Shown here piece by piece: positions 36,902-45,326 of a DNA stretch of 64,000 bases. The position numbers were made by a program, and so were the translations under genes. This stretch comes from an uncultured Gemmatimonadota bacterium (lineage in GTDB: Bacteria; Gemmatimonadota; Gemmatimonadetes; Gemmatimonadales; Gemmatimonadaceae). The DNA lies in the NCBI GenBank assembly GCA_946480295.1, contig CAMLIT010000007.1, forward strand, positions 3,547 to 67,546, in the 5' to 3' direction. The notes beneath the pieces are model-generated. The model made no database searches. It had not been told where the DNA came from and worked only from the letters and a program-made list of their open reading frames with translations. The number at the start of each line of letters is the position of its first letter. Position 1 is the first letter of the stretch.

Positions 36902-37607
36902 CCGCATGTCTCCGCTCGCCTCGCCCTAGGGGCCCCTCAGCGCGCCCCGCAGCTGCTCTCGGTTTTGCGGTCGTCGAAGGGCGCCGGCGGCCGGGCCGTG
37001 GGCCCGACGTCATTCAGAGCGAGTTCGCCAAGATCATCAGCAACCCGCCCTGCCGGATGGACTGCCACTCCGGCACTGCATCGGACTGGTTTCCACACCT
37101 CCCAAGGTGCAGCCCCGGGATGCCGTCCTGCCGATCGAAGGTCTGGGAGCGCTGGCGCTGATCGCGCTGGATCGAGCCGCTGGGAGGATTCGGATTCTAC
37201 CGATGGAGTTGTCCGGCCAGCCGGGGCGCGGAAATGCGAACGTCGGTACAATCTGGCCCCGTCGAGAATCGGGGTGCTGAAGCTCTACGCCAAACGACCC
37301 TGCGACTCCCCACCCGCACCGAGCCACCCGAGACCGCAGCACAGACCTTGTTGGACAGGAAGCGTTCGCGTTGTAGTATGGCGATAGGCAGCATCGCCAC
37401 GCGCTATACACCCTCATTCCCGAGGGAGCTGCCTTGCCGGGCAACGAGCCTGCTCGGCAAAAAAACCGCCGCGGTGAGGGCCGCGGCGGGCAAGGCCGGC
37501 GGATGAGGGTCCGCCGTTTTGTACACAACCTTGGTAGGCGAGAACCTACGCGGCGGCTGAGGGCCGTCAAGGCTCCGCGTAGGATCGCCCAGGAGACCCA
37601 TACTCCG
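36902..37607. other. 706-base region without a supported gene
   Basis: Open frames here are Arg/Pro-rich and have no start signals. One short stretch near 37240-37300 reads RYNLAPSR in frame, reminiscent of the SRAP-family RYNIAPT motif, but nothing around it supports a gene. A terminator-like hairpin facing the minus strand lies at 37459-37489. The region may be decayed island DNA. Confidence 0.45.
37459..37489 (-). terminator. Intrinsic terminator read on the minus strand
   Basis: A perfect 9-bp stem (CCGCCGCGG / CCGCGGCGG, loop of 6) is flanked on its left by seven A residues. On the minus strand this is a stem followed by seven U. It is the only candidate in the window with a U-tract. 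No intact minus-strand gene ends just upstream of it. Confidence 0.6.
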
Positions 37608-38309
37608 ATGGACCCGTTTAAGAAGATCCGCGTCCACCCGCGGATGAGCGCGCCCTTGATGGGGCGGTACTTGGTAGCGCGCGCCCCCGATCGCGAAGGC
37701 ATCCTTCGCGACGCGAAGTTCCCGCGGACGTTCAAGCCGGTGCACTACCGCCAAGCCGAGGACGCCATTCGGCGCGCCCTCCTACACGGCGGCGACGTGC
37801 CGCAGCACTTGGCAGAAGGCCAGCAGCGCATCCTCGCCACACCGCCCGCGGCGAAGCACGCTTTCCGGGTGCAGAGCGACAACCTAGATGCCGTACGGCG
37901 ATTCACCCTCCTCTACCCGGTGCTGCCGTTGCGTGGCGTGGTCGCCCTGCCCGCGCCGCGCTTGCCCCACGTCATGCTCGAGGGCGTGACAATCTCCGTC
38001 CACGCCAGCGTACTGCTGGCGCGGCGCGCGCGCCGCGGGGTGCAGCACGGCGGCCTGGTGCTCGGGTTCGGAAGAGAGCATCCGCTCGACGCGACGAGCG
38101 GGCGGGCCGTCGCTGAACTCCTTCGCGTAGGCCTTGAGCGCGCGGGGATCGAAAATGTGCGCCCGGAGCTCTGCCTGGTCGTGGATGTGCCGACCGGCGC
38201 CCAGTTCACGGCCCCGATCCGCGGCCGCCGAGTCCAGCGCGAGCTTGACGCGGCCTGCCGCGAAATCGCCGGTAGGTGGCCGCTCGTGCAGGATACGCGG
38301 GCCGCGTAG
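37608..38309 (+). CDS. Unknown protein upstream of the restriction-modification pair
   Basis: This 233-aa protein starts MDPFKKIRVHPRM. It has a hydrophobic-basic core (LLYPVLPLRGVVALPAPRL), then HGGLVLGFGREHPLDATSGRA and CLVVDVPTGAQFTAP. The last two resemble the strand-helix layout of hypothetical proteins in mobile elements that may be degenerate PD-(D/E)XK folds, but catalytic residues are not clear. It precedes the methylase by about 250 bases with a hairpin between. I do not assign a function. Confidence 0.55.
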   Translation: MDPFKKIRVHPRMSAPLMGRYLVARAPDREGILRDAKFPRTFKPVHYRQAEDAIRRALLHGGDVPQHLAEGQQRILATPPAAKHAFRVQSDNLDAVRRFTLLYPVLPLRGVVALPAPRLPHVMLEGVTISVHASVLLARRARRGVQHGGLVLGFGREHPLDATSGRAVAELLRVGLERAGIENVRPELCLVVDVPTGAQFTAPIRGRRVQRELDAACREIAGRWPLVQDTRAA

Positions 38310-38331
38310 CGGGCCCGCTGGACACGGATGC

Positions 38332-38361
38332 GCGCGCCCCGGGGGCTACCCCGGGGCGCGC
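38332..38361 (+). terminator. Perfect 13-bp GC hairpin after the unknown gene
   Basis: GCGCGCCCCGGGG at 38332-38344 and CCCCGGGGCGCGC at 38349-38361 form a 13-bp stem with loop GCTA, 22 bases after the stop. No U-tract is present; the stem is symmetrical and could act on both strands. Confidence 0.6.
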
Positions 38362-38560
38362 CTCGTTCAGGTAACGGAGCCCCCGTGATCGGAACGAGCA
38401 GATGCTCGAGCCGAACGCGGCGGCGATGGCGCCCCCGCCGGTGCTCGTCGGAGGAACCGCCACCCCGGGCTGCTGCATTGCGGTCCCACGCCGCGGTGAC
38501 CATCGTTCGCGAGTGACGGTTAGCCGGCACCCTCCTCCGATGTAGCCCAAAACGACGACT

Positions 38561-39703
38561 GTGACAGTTCTCCGCCCTCATCTCACCGCCTTGGCCGCGC
38601 GCACAGCGGCCAGCGACGCCCGCCCCGCCTTTGTCCGCGCGACAGGCGCACCCGAGCCCACCATCCCGGCACAGGCGGCGATCTACCCCGAGTTTCGATA
38701 CATGGGGAGCAAGCACCGCCTGCTCGCTTGGCTGCACGGGGTCTTCGCGAAGCTCGAATTCGAGACGGCGGAGGACCCCTTCGCGGGCGCTGGGAGCGTC
38801 GCCTACCTGCTCAAGGCCATGGGCAAGCGCGTGCGCGCGTCAGACTTCCTCGCCTTCCCAACGACGATCACCACTGCTTTGGTCGAGAACTCGCACGAGA
38901 CCGTGAGTGAACGACTCGTGGATCGCCTGCTGCGCCCGAGTGCCGCGCACTCGGATTTCATCCAGCGGACCTTCGCCGGCATCTTCTTCACGCCCGCTGA
39001 TCTCCGGCTGCTGGACACGGTGTGGGGCAACCTCGGCGCGGTGCGGGGCCGGCATCAGCGCGCGCTTGTCCTGACCGCCCTCATTCGCGCCTGCATGAAG
39101 CGACAGCCGCGCGGCGTGTTCACAGTCGCCAACCGAAACGGTGAGGCACGCTACGACGACGGCCGCCGCGATCTGCGCCTATCGCTCGCGGATCACTTCG
39201 TCGAACAAGTTGCGCAGCTCAATGAGGTCGTCTTCGATAACTGCCGCCGGCACAGCGTCGCCCGGCGCGACGCCTTCGCGCCGGATCGGCGGAAGCCAGC
39301 GGACCTCGTCTATCTCGACCCGCCGTACGTGCCACGCGCCGATGACAACTGCTACGTCAAGCGCTACCACTTCCTCGAAGGTCTCGCGACCTACTGGCAA
39401 GGGGTCCAGATTCTCGAATCAAGCAGGGTCAAGAAGATCGCGAAGCCTTACACGCCGTTCAGCTATCGTGCGGACGCGCTCGACGCGTTCGATCGGCTCT
39501 TCCAGAAGTACCGCCGGAGCACGATCGTGCTCTCGTACTCCGACAACGGCTTCCCCGATCGGAGCGTCCTCGGTGAGCTGCTAGGGCGATACAAGCGCGC
39601 GGTGACGGTGCACGAACGGGCGCATCGCTACCACTTCGGTACGCACGCGGGCGTGGGGCGCGCCGAGACCATGGAGTACGTCCTCGTGGGAACCGACTCG
39701 TAG
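38561..39703 (+). CDS. Type II adenine-specific DNA methyltransferase (D12/Dam class)
   Basis: This 380-aa N6-adenine methylase of the alpha (D12) class has the SAM-binding motif at about residues 74-79 (FAGAGS) after FRYMGSKHRLLAWL, and catalytic DPPY at 253-256 (LVYLDPPYV). It would protect the host recognition site. The first 40 residues (ALAARTAASDARP region) look disordered, so a later start is possible. The endonuclease gene follows after 10 bases, giving a classic methylase-first restriction-modification operon. Confidence 0.85.
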   Translation: MTVLRPHLTALAARTAASDARPAFVRATGAPEPTIPAQAAIYPEFRYMGSKHRLLAWLHGVFAKLEFETAEDPFAGAGSVAYLLKAMGKRVRASDFLAFPTTITTALVENSHETVSERLVDRLLRPSAAHSDFIQRTFAGIFFTPADLRLLDTVWGNLGAVRGRHQRALVLTALIRACMKRQPRGVFTVANRNGEARYDDGRRDLRLSLADHFVEQVAQLNEVVFDNCRRHSVARRDAFAPDRRKPADLVYLDPPYVPRADDNCYVKRYHFLEGLATYWQGVQILESSRVKKIAKPYTPFSYRADALDAFDRLFQKYRRSTIVLSYSDNGFPDRSVLGELLGRYKRAVTVHERAHRYHFGTHAGVGRAETMEYVLVGTDS

Positions 39704-39713
39704 CCCGGGCGCG

Positions 39714-40556
39714 ATGAAACCGATCAAGCAGCAGCTGGAGGTCATCACCGAATCGCTGACAGCCATGGATGCCGCGTGGCAGGACGACACCGCCCTTCGC
39801 ATCATCGAGCGGCTAAAGGCCATCCCGACCAAAGAGGCGTTCAGCGCGGATGACGTTCGAGCCCTTCTCCAGGATCACTTCGACGATGCGCTGACGGTCT
39901 GCCGGCTATTCCTCGATCTCTCGAAGGACCAGTTCCAGACGCAATTGGATAGTGTGCTCGGATCGGGCGGCTCTGGCGTGAAGCGATTCAAGGCGAATGA
40001 GGACGCGTACATCGCGGCGCTCGCGAGTCTTGGACTGCTTGATCGCATGATGGAGGTCGTGAACACGCCTCTCCGATGGTCAGATCTCCTCGTCGAGCGG
40101 CTGAAGGGTGGACGCGGTCGGGCGATCAGCGGCCAGCGGCGCGGCCGCTCCCTCGAGGATTTCGTGGAGACGCAGGTCGCTGCCGTATTTGGCGAAGGCA
40201 AGTACGTCCCGCGCTGCTCGTTCGTCGGCAAGGACGGCATCTCGACCGCGAAGTGCGATTTCGCGATCCCCACGAAGGAGGCCCCGAGCATCGTCATCGA
40301 GGCAAAGGGATACGGCGCGACCGGCAGCAAGCAGACCGACGTGCTCGGCGATCTCGGCACCATCGTGAATGTCAAGCGCAACGACACGACGTTGCTGTTC
40401 GTCACCGACGGCCTGACATGGCGCCGTCGCAGCAATGACCTGAAGAAGATCGTCGCGATGCAGAACAGCGGCGAGATCACGCGCATCTACACCCGGACGA
40501 TGGCGGACGAGATGCTCGCGGACCTGCACCAACTCAAGGCGGAGTACGGCCTGTAG
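39714..40556 (+). CDS. Type II restriction endonuclease (PD-(D/E)XK)
   Basis: This 280-aa nuclease has an N-terminal helical half that probably mediates DNA recognition. The C-terminal catalytic core has Asp182 (AKCDFAIP) and Glu196-x-Lys198 (VIEAKGY), followed by GATGSKQTDVLGDL. That last segment recurs in type II enzymes paired with Dam-type methylases. The recognition sequence cannot be read from the protein. It is expressed with the upstream methylase and followed by a GC hairpin. Confidence 0.8.
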   Translation: MKPIKQQLEVITESLTAMDAAWQDDTALRIIERLKAIPTKEAFSADDVRALLQDHFDDALTVCRLFLDLSKDQFQTQLDSVLGSGGSGVKRFKANEDAYIAALASLGLLDRMMEVVNTPLRWSDLLVERLKGGRGRAISGQRRGRSLEDFVETQVAAVFGEGKYVPRCSFVGKDGISTAKCDFAIPTKEAPSIVIEAKGYGATGSKQTDVLGDLGTIVNVKRNDTTLLFVTDGLTWRRRSNDLKKIVAMQNSGEITRIYTRTMADEMLADLHQLKAEYGL

Positions 40557-40563
40557 GCGGGCA

Positions 40564-40587
40564 GCGGCGCCAGCTACTCGGCGCCGC
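40564..40587 (+). terminator. GC hairpin after the restriction operon
   Basis: GCGGCGCC (40564-40571) pairs with GGCGCCGC (40580-40587) across an 8-base loop, beginning 7 bases after the endonuclease stop. There is no U-tract. Confidence 0.5.
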
Positions 40588-40906
40588 CCGGCGCGGATCT
40601 GGCGCTCCTCTACGGCCGGAGGGTCTCGGTGAGGGCGTGGCCGGTGCTTGCCGAAGACGATCCACTGATTCGCCCCGAAGAGCGGCCAGGGAACTGGCCG
40701 CGAGCGCCGCACCCCGATAATTCACGCCGACGGCCGACAGCCGGTCGCACCCACTCCGCAACACCGAGATCCCGGCCTGGTACACCGAACCGGGGCACCG
40801 CCGCATCCCCACCGGCCGAGGCGACCCCATTCCGCGGTGTCGAAGGCGATGAACTCAGGGGCCTAATCTGCGTGAGCGTGGACGCCCTCCCCGAGCAGCT
40901 CAAGGC
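40588..40906. other. Intergenic region after the restriction operon
   Basis: No supported gene. Near 40830-40906 frame 3 reads VEGDELRGLICVSVDALPEQLKAW, which looks coding and could be an upstream part of the next gene separated by a frameshift. This is uncertain. Confidence 0.35.
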
Positions 40907-41722
40907 TTGGCGAGGACATGCCGCTCACGCGCACGGCGTCGACTGGCCGGAGTCGCCGCACGTATCGACGCCGCGCTCGACACGCTGGCGCGGTGGGCGG
41001 AAGGCACCGCCCTCCGGGTCGCGGCATGGCGATTTCGTTCGCGCATGGTCGCCACTCACCGTCGTCACTGGGCGGCGCTTCGATGGTTCGTGGAGAACCC
41101 ATTGCCGCTACCGGCGGGCGGTCCGGCGGTGCTGGTGGGCGAGGCAGCGTGCATCTCACTCCAGGGGCTCGAACCATGGCTGCGCATCGTCGGCCTTCTG
41201 CTTGACCTGCGGTACCCCAAGAAGCCACTCAACCAGGTTCGCCGCTTTCCCACGCGCGGCGGCCTGCAACGGCGGTTTCATATCCCGCGGGCCTCGACAT
41301 ACCCGCTCTCGGATCTCGACCGCGCGGACGCTCTGGCAGCGCTCTTGGCGACGCTCCACGTGCCGCGCGCCAACACGCTCATCGCCGCCGGACGCCGGGT
41401 GCTCGGTCGTGTAATGCGCGACGCCGACTACCTCGAGAGCTTCCTCGGCGATCGACTCGGAGGCCATCGCGGCGCGCGCCGAGCCGTGGTCGTCGCCCTC
41501 GGCTTGCTGGGTCGCGCGGTGGCAGACGAACTCGCGATTGTGGACCGATCGGACCCGGACGACACTGCGGCATGGACGCTCTCCACCGTACTCGCGCTCG
41601 GCGACGGAGCCGCGGCTCCAATCCGAGCTGCGGATCGGCGCGCTCAACGGCCGGCACGGCAGGTCACGAATACAGCACTCACGCGCCTTGGCCGCGGTCA
41701 CCTCTACTCGGTGATCGGCTAA
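40907..41722 (+). CDS. Hypothetical protein
   Basis: The frame gives 271 aa with a TTG start; the true start could be anywhere to about 40970. The middle looks clearly coding: HWAALRWFVENPLPLPAG, LEPWLRIVGLLLDLRYPKKP, then helical LDRADALAALLATLHVP and GRVMRDADYLESFLGDRLGG. It is largely alpha-helical and soluble. No family is recognised and there is no co-oriented neighbour within 300 bases. Confidence 0.5.
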   Translation: MARTCRSRARRRLAGVAARIDAALDTLARWAEGTALRVAAWRFRSRMVATHRRHWAALRWFVENPLPLPAGGPAVLVGEAACISLQGLEPWLRIVGLLLDLRYPKKPLNQVRRFPTRGGLQRRFHIPRASTYPLSDLDRADALAALLATLHVPRANTLIAAGRRVLGRVMRDADYLESFLGDRLGGHRGARRAVVVALGLLGRAVADELAIVDRSDPDDTAAWTLSTVLALGDGAAAPIRAADRRAQRPARQVTNTALTRLGRGHLYSVIG

Positions 41723-41758
41723 ACGAGCCGTAGTGCGCGTTGGCGTGCGCGATCGGTG

Positions 41759-41819
41759 GGTATTCCCTCGCCCATGTTTTGACGGAATACCTGGCAGGTA
41801 TTCCCGTTTGAGGAATACC
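41759..41819. repeat. Four alternating GGTATTCC/GGAATACC half-sites
   Basis: GGTATTCC at 41759-41766 and 41797-41804 and GGAATACC at 41784-41791 and 41812-41819 alternate. The middle pair forms a perfect 8-bp hairpin around TGGCA. They occupy the convergent gap between a plus-strand and a minus-strand gene. They could be a bidirectional terminator or binding sites for a dimeric protein. The half-site resembles the start of the 22-bp dispersed repeat near 51 kb. Confidence 0.8.
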
Positions 41820-41892
41820 CGCAGTGAGGTATCTGCCTTCGCTCAGCCAGCGACTTAGGCGCCGCGTCGCAGCCGGGGGTCCCACCCGACGA

Positions 41893-42348
41893 TCACGGCC
41901 GCGTAACGACCGACGCGCGCACCACGGTATCACGGCGGACCATGCCCGTATCCCGATCGGTGACGAACCGGCGGGCAAGTCCGGCCAACTCCTGACAAGT
42001 CACGTGATACCGAAAGTGATGACGCGTTTGATCGCCGTACCAGAAGCTGACGGTGTCCGTCGCCGGATCGAACCGCACGTCTTTGAGCGGCACGGCTGGC
42101 GGGATCTCACCCCGTGCATCAACCACAAACCCTCGCAGGCTGTCGCCGCGCACGACGAAGCTGAACTGGACGCCTGAGGCATCTCCCGTCTCGCCGCTAT
42201 CGACATCAATCGCGCCGTAAGCGACCGCGCCGCTCTCCGGGGCGAAGCAGGACATCTGCGGAACTCTCGCGAGTTCCTTCTGGGAGGACTGGCAACCGTC
42301 TGCCGCGAATGCCGTGATGAGGAGGCAGAGGAGGCTTGCGTTGCTCAT
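41893..42348 (-). CDS. Predicted secreted protein, unknown function
   Basis: This 151-aa product has a short N-terminal hydrophobic segment (LLCLLITAFAADGC) that may be a lipoprotein signal with a non-ideal lipobox. The mature part is beta-rich (VQFSFVVRGDSLRGFVVDA, VSFWYGDQTRHHF) with Cys residues. No family is recognised. It lies 84 bases downstream of another small minus-strand gene. Confidence 0.5.
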   Translation of the reverse strand: MSNASLLCLLITAFAADGCQSSQKELARVPQMSCFAPESGAVAYGAIDVDSGETGDASGVQFSFVVRGDSLRGFVVDARGEIPPAVPLKDVRFDPATDTVSFWYGDQTRHHFRYHVTCQELAGLARRFVTDRDTGMVRRDTVVRASVVTRP

Positions 42349-42432
42349 TCGAGGTCCGTGTTGCGGTCTACTGCTCGAGCGAAGCTGGGAGGTCGGCCGA
42401 TCACGCTGTTACGAGTTGCAGATCCACCCACG

Positions 42433-42942
42433 TCAAGCCACAGATCGCGAAGCCTTCGCGGCCGCATCCGTCACCGTGGCCCCAGCGTTCGCGTCCGGCT
42501 GCGTGGAGTCACGATCGGGGCGAGGGATGGAGCGCTCGACGGCGAGCACTGGCGCGTGCGACTCTCGCAGTTGCACGAACAGCGTCACGGCGTCCGGGCG
42601 CGCGAAGCTCAGCTCCGTAACGTGGATAGAGTCGGTAGGCACGAGCGCGCCTGCGGGGTCGCGCAATTCGAGCTCCCCCTCGAGCGCCGCCAGCTCCTGC
42701 AGCGCGCGGTGGCCGTCGGCAACGCGGGCTTCCGCGGCGAGCCGCGCCTCCTCCGTCATGCACCAGCCTCGCGCCAAGTTCTCGGCGTTCTGCTCCCCCG
42801 CTTCTGCGCGGCGGAAACACGGCGCGAGCACCTGAGGGTAGCCGGGCATGAGCGCGGCCGGCGCGACGTCGAGCGTCCTATCCCCGCTCTCGACATCGAC
42901 GGCGACAAGCGGTACGCCGTTGTGCGTGACGGTACAGCGCAT
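42433..42942 (-). CDS. Hypothetical protein
   Basis: The 169-aa product starts MRCTVTHNGVPLVAVDVESG. It is rich in Ala and acidic residues, with a helical middle (EEARLAAEARVADGHRALQEL) and a final beta-like half (VTELSFARPDAVTLFVQLRES). I do not recognise it. It is probably co-transcribed with the secreted protein gene downstream. Confidence 0.45.
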   Translation of the reverse strand: MRCTVTHNGVPLVAVDVESGDRTLDVAPAALMPGYPQVLAPCFRRAEAGEQNAENLARGWCMTEEARLAAEARVADGHRALQELAALEGELELRDPAGALVPTDSIHVTELSFARPDAVTLFVQLRESHAPVLAVERSIPRPDRDSTQPDANAGATVTDAAAKASRSVA

Positions 42943-43008
42943 GAGTACAAGCTACATCGGAGCCAGGTCGCGGTCTAACTCTTCTTGTGCAGGAGGGGAG
43001 AGGGCTGA

Positions 43009-43296
43009 GCACACCGGTGCTCGTCGACGAGTTCGCGCTCCTACCGTTTCCATCCGGCGCATGACTCCGATGTCTTCGTCTGGGTCGTCGAGTTCGCGTC
43101 CCCGCGCGCCGCGGGTCGCTTCTCCCACATCGTCCAACGGCGCATTCGAGACGGATCCGCCTCCTGCCGGTCACGAGATGTCCAGATTGGCTCGGTAGAG
43201 GATCCGCTGCGGCAGGCGGATGAGGCGCGGGAGCGCCTGGCCGCGCGGCTAGAGGATGCTGGTCGAGAGCGCAGTGATTCGATGATGGAGGAGTGA
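43009..43296 (+). pseudogene. Coding-like frame without a start codon
   Basis: Frame 1 is open from 43009 to the TGA at 43294-43296. It reads as a plausible protein (DSDVFVWVVEFASPRAAGRF, then LRQADEARERLAARLEDAG) but has no ATG, GTG or TTG before its extreme end. In another frame, GTG 43018 starts LVDEFALLPFPSGA and stops, just where frame 1 becomes coding-like; a purine-rich GGAGGGGAGAGG lies upstream. A single frameshift near 43060-43066 would join the two. The stop overlaps the GTG of the next small gene. Confidence 0.35.
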
Positions 43297-43490
43297 CGCC
43301 GCGGGACGATTATCCAGGCATGCTCACTTCAGAAGACGCCCGTTTGATACGTGTACTCGCCTGGCTTGAGTGCCGCGCCGACGAGCACGCGCGTGCGGCC
43401 GCGCAGTGCCGTCGGCTCGCAGAGATCCTCCGCACGGCCACCGTGGCGCGGGTAGGAAGCCATCAGCCAGAACTGCCTCAGGAGCAATAG
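43293..43490 (+). CDS. Small helical protein, paralogue of the one at 52757-53149
   Basis: The 65-aa protein contains RVLAWLECRADEHARAAAQCRRLAEIL in frame. The same arrangement (RVLAWLE, then AAQCRRL about 11 residues later) is seen in the minus-strand gene at 52757-53149, so this is a small family within the island. The GTG start forms a GTGA overlap with the preceding broken frame; ATG 43320 is an alternative. Function unknown. Confidence 0.45.
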   Translation: MTPRDDYPGMLTSEDARLIRVLAWLECRADEHARAAAQCRRLAEILRTATVARVGSHQPELPQEQ

Positions 43491-43613
43491 CCGACAGGGC
43501 CGCCGTGGCCTCGCCTGTTGCCCGGAGACACGAGCCTGGCCTCCTGTGCAACTTCCGATGACATAGAGGGTTGCGATGGTGTCCTCGACCTAGCTTCGGC
43601 GCGCCTTCGGGTG

Positions 43614-43619
43614 TATATT
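43614..43619 (+). promoter_or_regulatory. Possible -10 box of the CBASS operon
   Basis: TATATT within GTGTATATTCAG lies 90 bases before the CD-NTase ATG, in a gap on the coding strand. It matches the boxes before murC and ftsZ; no clear -35. Confidence 0.3.
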
Positions 43620-43708
43620 CAGGCCACTGTTCCGGCTGGAGCCGGGACTCGGCCAGACCGCGCCGGGCCGAGCCGCTGCACACGCAACGCGCGGCTCCGA
43701 GGTGCTCC

Positions 43709-44848
43709 ATGGCCGCTCCCTATCTTGCCACGCCGAACGCGGATCTCGACTACCTGCTCGCGCAGGCCGCGCGTGCGCTGCAGCTCACGCCGGAGCAGTA
43801 CGCGCTCGCCGTCCAGCACTACGAGGCTGTGGCAAGGTGGCTCGGGGCCGACGGCAGTCCGCTCGCGCCGTTCAAACCATGGATCTACCCGCAGGGGTCG
43901 ATGGCCCTGGAGACAACGGTGCGCCCCCGCCTGCGCGACGAGTACGACCTCGATCTCGTGTGCCAGATGCTCTTCACGGGCATGGCAGCGCTCGAGCTCT
44001 ATAACACGGTGTACGCGCGGCTCAGGGACAACAGAATCTACGCGCCGATGCTCGAGAAGAAGAACCGGTGCGTGCGGCTCAATTACGCCCACAACTTTCA
44101 TCTCGACATCATCCCGGCGGAGCCGGACCGCGCCCGTGGCGGCACGGCGATCGTCGTGCCGGATCGCTCGCTCCGAGACTGGACGCCGAGCAACCCGCGG
44201 GGCTACGTGGCCTGGTTCACGGACCGCTCCCGCGTCACGCTCGCGGAGCTTCGGAAGAAGGTCGACCCCGTCCCGCAACCCACGCCAGCAGACGAGAAGC
44301 CGGCGCTCACGATCGCCGTCCAGCTGATCAAGCGGCGCCGGGACATGTTGTGCGACGAGGACACGGCGCCGCGCTCGATCGTGCTCACGACGCTCGCCGG
44401 CGAATACTACCACGGCACCGACTGCGTGCTTACGGCGATGATGCAGATCGTGGCAGGCATCCAGCAGCGCATCCGCGATGCGCGCCCGGGGCGCATCACC
44501 GTCTGCAATCCGACGAACGTCGACGAGAAGTTCTGCGAGTCGTTCGACGCGCCCGGGCGGTACGCCGCCTTCAAGTGGTTCATCGACCAGCTCGAACAGG
44601 ACCTCGCCCGGATCGCCGCGGCGCAGGGGATTCCCGCGCTGCAGCGAGTGCTTGCCGACACCTTCGGCGAGGAGCCGGTCACAAAGGCGGTGCGGTTGTA
44701 CGGCGAGCTGCTGAAGGCCCAACGCGATGCCCGCAGTCTGACATTTTCCGGTGCGGCCGGCGGCGGGCTGTCGATCATCACGCCGATGCGTGGAATCACC
44801 CGCGATGTCCCGTCCAACCGCTACTTCGGTGGCGAGGATGGGGAGTAA
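43709..44848 (+). CDS. CD-NTase (cGAS/DncV-like nucleotidyltransferase) of a CBASS system
   Basis: This 379-aa enzyme makes a cyclic oligonucleotide alarm signal after phage infection. The Pol-beta-type active site is complete: Gly63-Ser64 in YPQGSMALE, Asp80-x-Asp82 in EYDLDLVCQ, and the third acid Asp133 in HLDIIP. A helical C-terminal domain follows. The C-terminus reads NRYFGGEDGE, and its last codons overlap the ATG of the E2 gene. CapV-type phospholipase effectors usually respond to cyclic GMP-AMP, so 3',3'-cGAMP is the likely product (inference). Confidence 0.9.
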   Translation: MAAPYLATPNADLDYLLAQAARALQLTPEQYALAVQHYEAVARWLGADGSPLAPFKPWIYPQGSMALETTVRPRLRDEYDLDLVCQMLFTGMAALELYNTVYARLRDNRIYAPMLEKKNRCVRLNYAHNFHLDIIPAEPDRARGGTAIVVPDRSLRDWTPSNPRGYVAWFTDRSRVTLAELRKKVDPVPQPTPADEKPALTIAVQLIKRRRDMLCDEDTAPRSIVLTTLAGEYYHGTDCVLTAMMQIVAGIQQRIRDARPGRITVCNPTNVDEKFCESFDAPGRYAAFKWFIDQLEQDLARIAAAQGIPALQRVLADTFGEEPVTKAVRLYGELLKAQRDARSLTFSGAAGGGLSIITPMRGITRDVPSNRYFGGEDGE

Positions 44849-45326
44849 TCGCCACTTCATCCGCGCGCGTCGTCTGAGCCTCGGGCAGCAGCGCGCGCAG
44901 ATGATGGCGGTGTGGCCTGGGCTCGAGACGCGAATGGAGAACGGCATGCTCGTCGTACGAGGTACCGTGCAGCCCTCGCCGATCACGCGGGCGTACCGCA
45001 TTCGCGTGACGTACGCGGATCGCGGCGTGCCGAAAGCCTTCGTGATCGCGCCGGATCTCGTGCGGCGATCCGCCGATCCGGACACGCCGATCCCGCACAC
45101 CTACGGCGCCCTGTCGCTGGGCAAGGAGCGGCCGTGCCTCTACGACCCGGCGGCCGGGGAGTGGACATCGGCCATGCCCATCGCGACGACCATCATGCCG
45201 TGGCTGCTGTCGTGGCTCGTGGATTACGAGCTCTGGTTCGCGACGGGAGAGTGGCTCGGCGGCGGCGTCACTCACGCGACACCGAAGCGTCCTGACGAGC
45301 CGCCACCCGGTGAATCCGCGGCATGA
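44838..45326 (+). CDS. E2-like ubiquitin-conjugation-fold protein of short type II CBASS
   Basis: The 162-aa protein has the compact layout of the stand-alone E2 proteins of short type II CBASS: beta strands RAYRIRVTYADRGVPKAFV, then IPHTYG (His87), PCLYDP with the presumed catalytic Cys100, EWTSAMPIATTIMPW and DYELWFATGEWLGGG. In this CBASS class the E2 is reported to act on the CD-NTase C-terminus and to modulate its activity. No E1 or JAB partner is present. The start overlaps the CD-NTase by 11 bases and the end overlaps the patatin gene by 4. Confidence 0.8.
   Translation: MGSNRHFIRARRLSLGQQRAQMMAVWPGLETRMENGMLVVRGTVQPSPITRAYRIRVTYADRGVPKAFVIAPDLVRRSADPDTPIPHTYGALSLGKERPCLYDPAAGEWTSAMPIATTIMPWLLSWLVDYELWFATGEWLGGGVTHATPKRPDEPPPGESAA

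Noticed and set aside
37234..37300. SRAP-like peptide RYNLAPSR
   Set aside because: A single eight-residue resemblance without the catalytic N-terminal Cys or any surrounding domain; probably chance.
37037..37735. Minus-strand frame upstream of the orphan terminator
   Set aside because: It runs through the terminator hairpin itself, is Arg/Ser/Pro-rich and has no recognisable start region.
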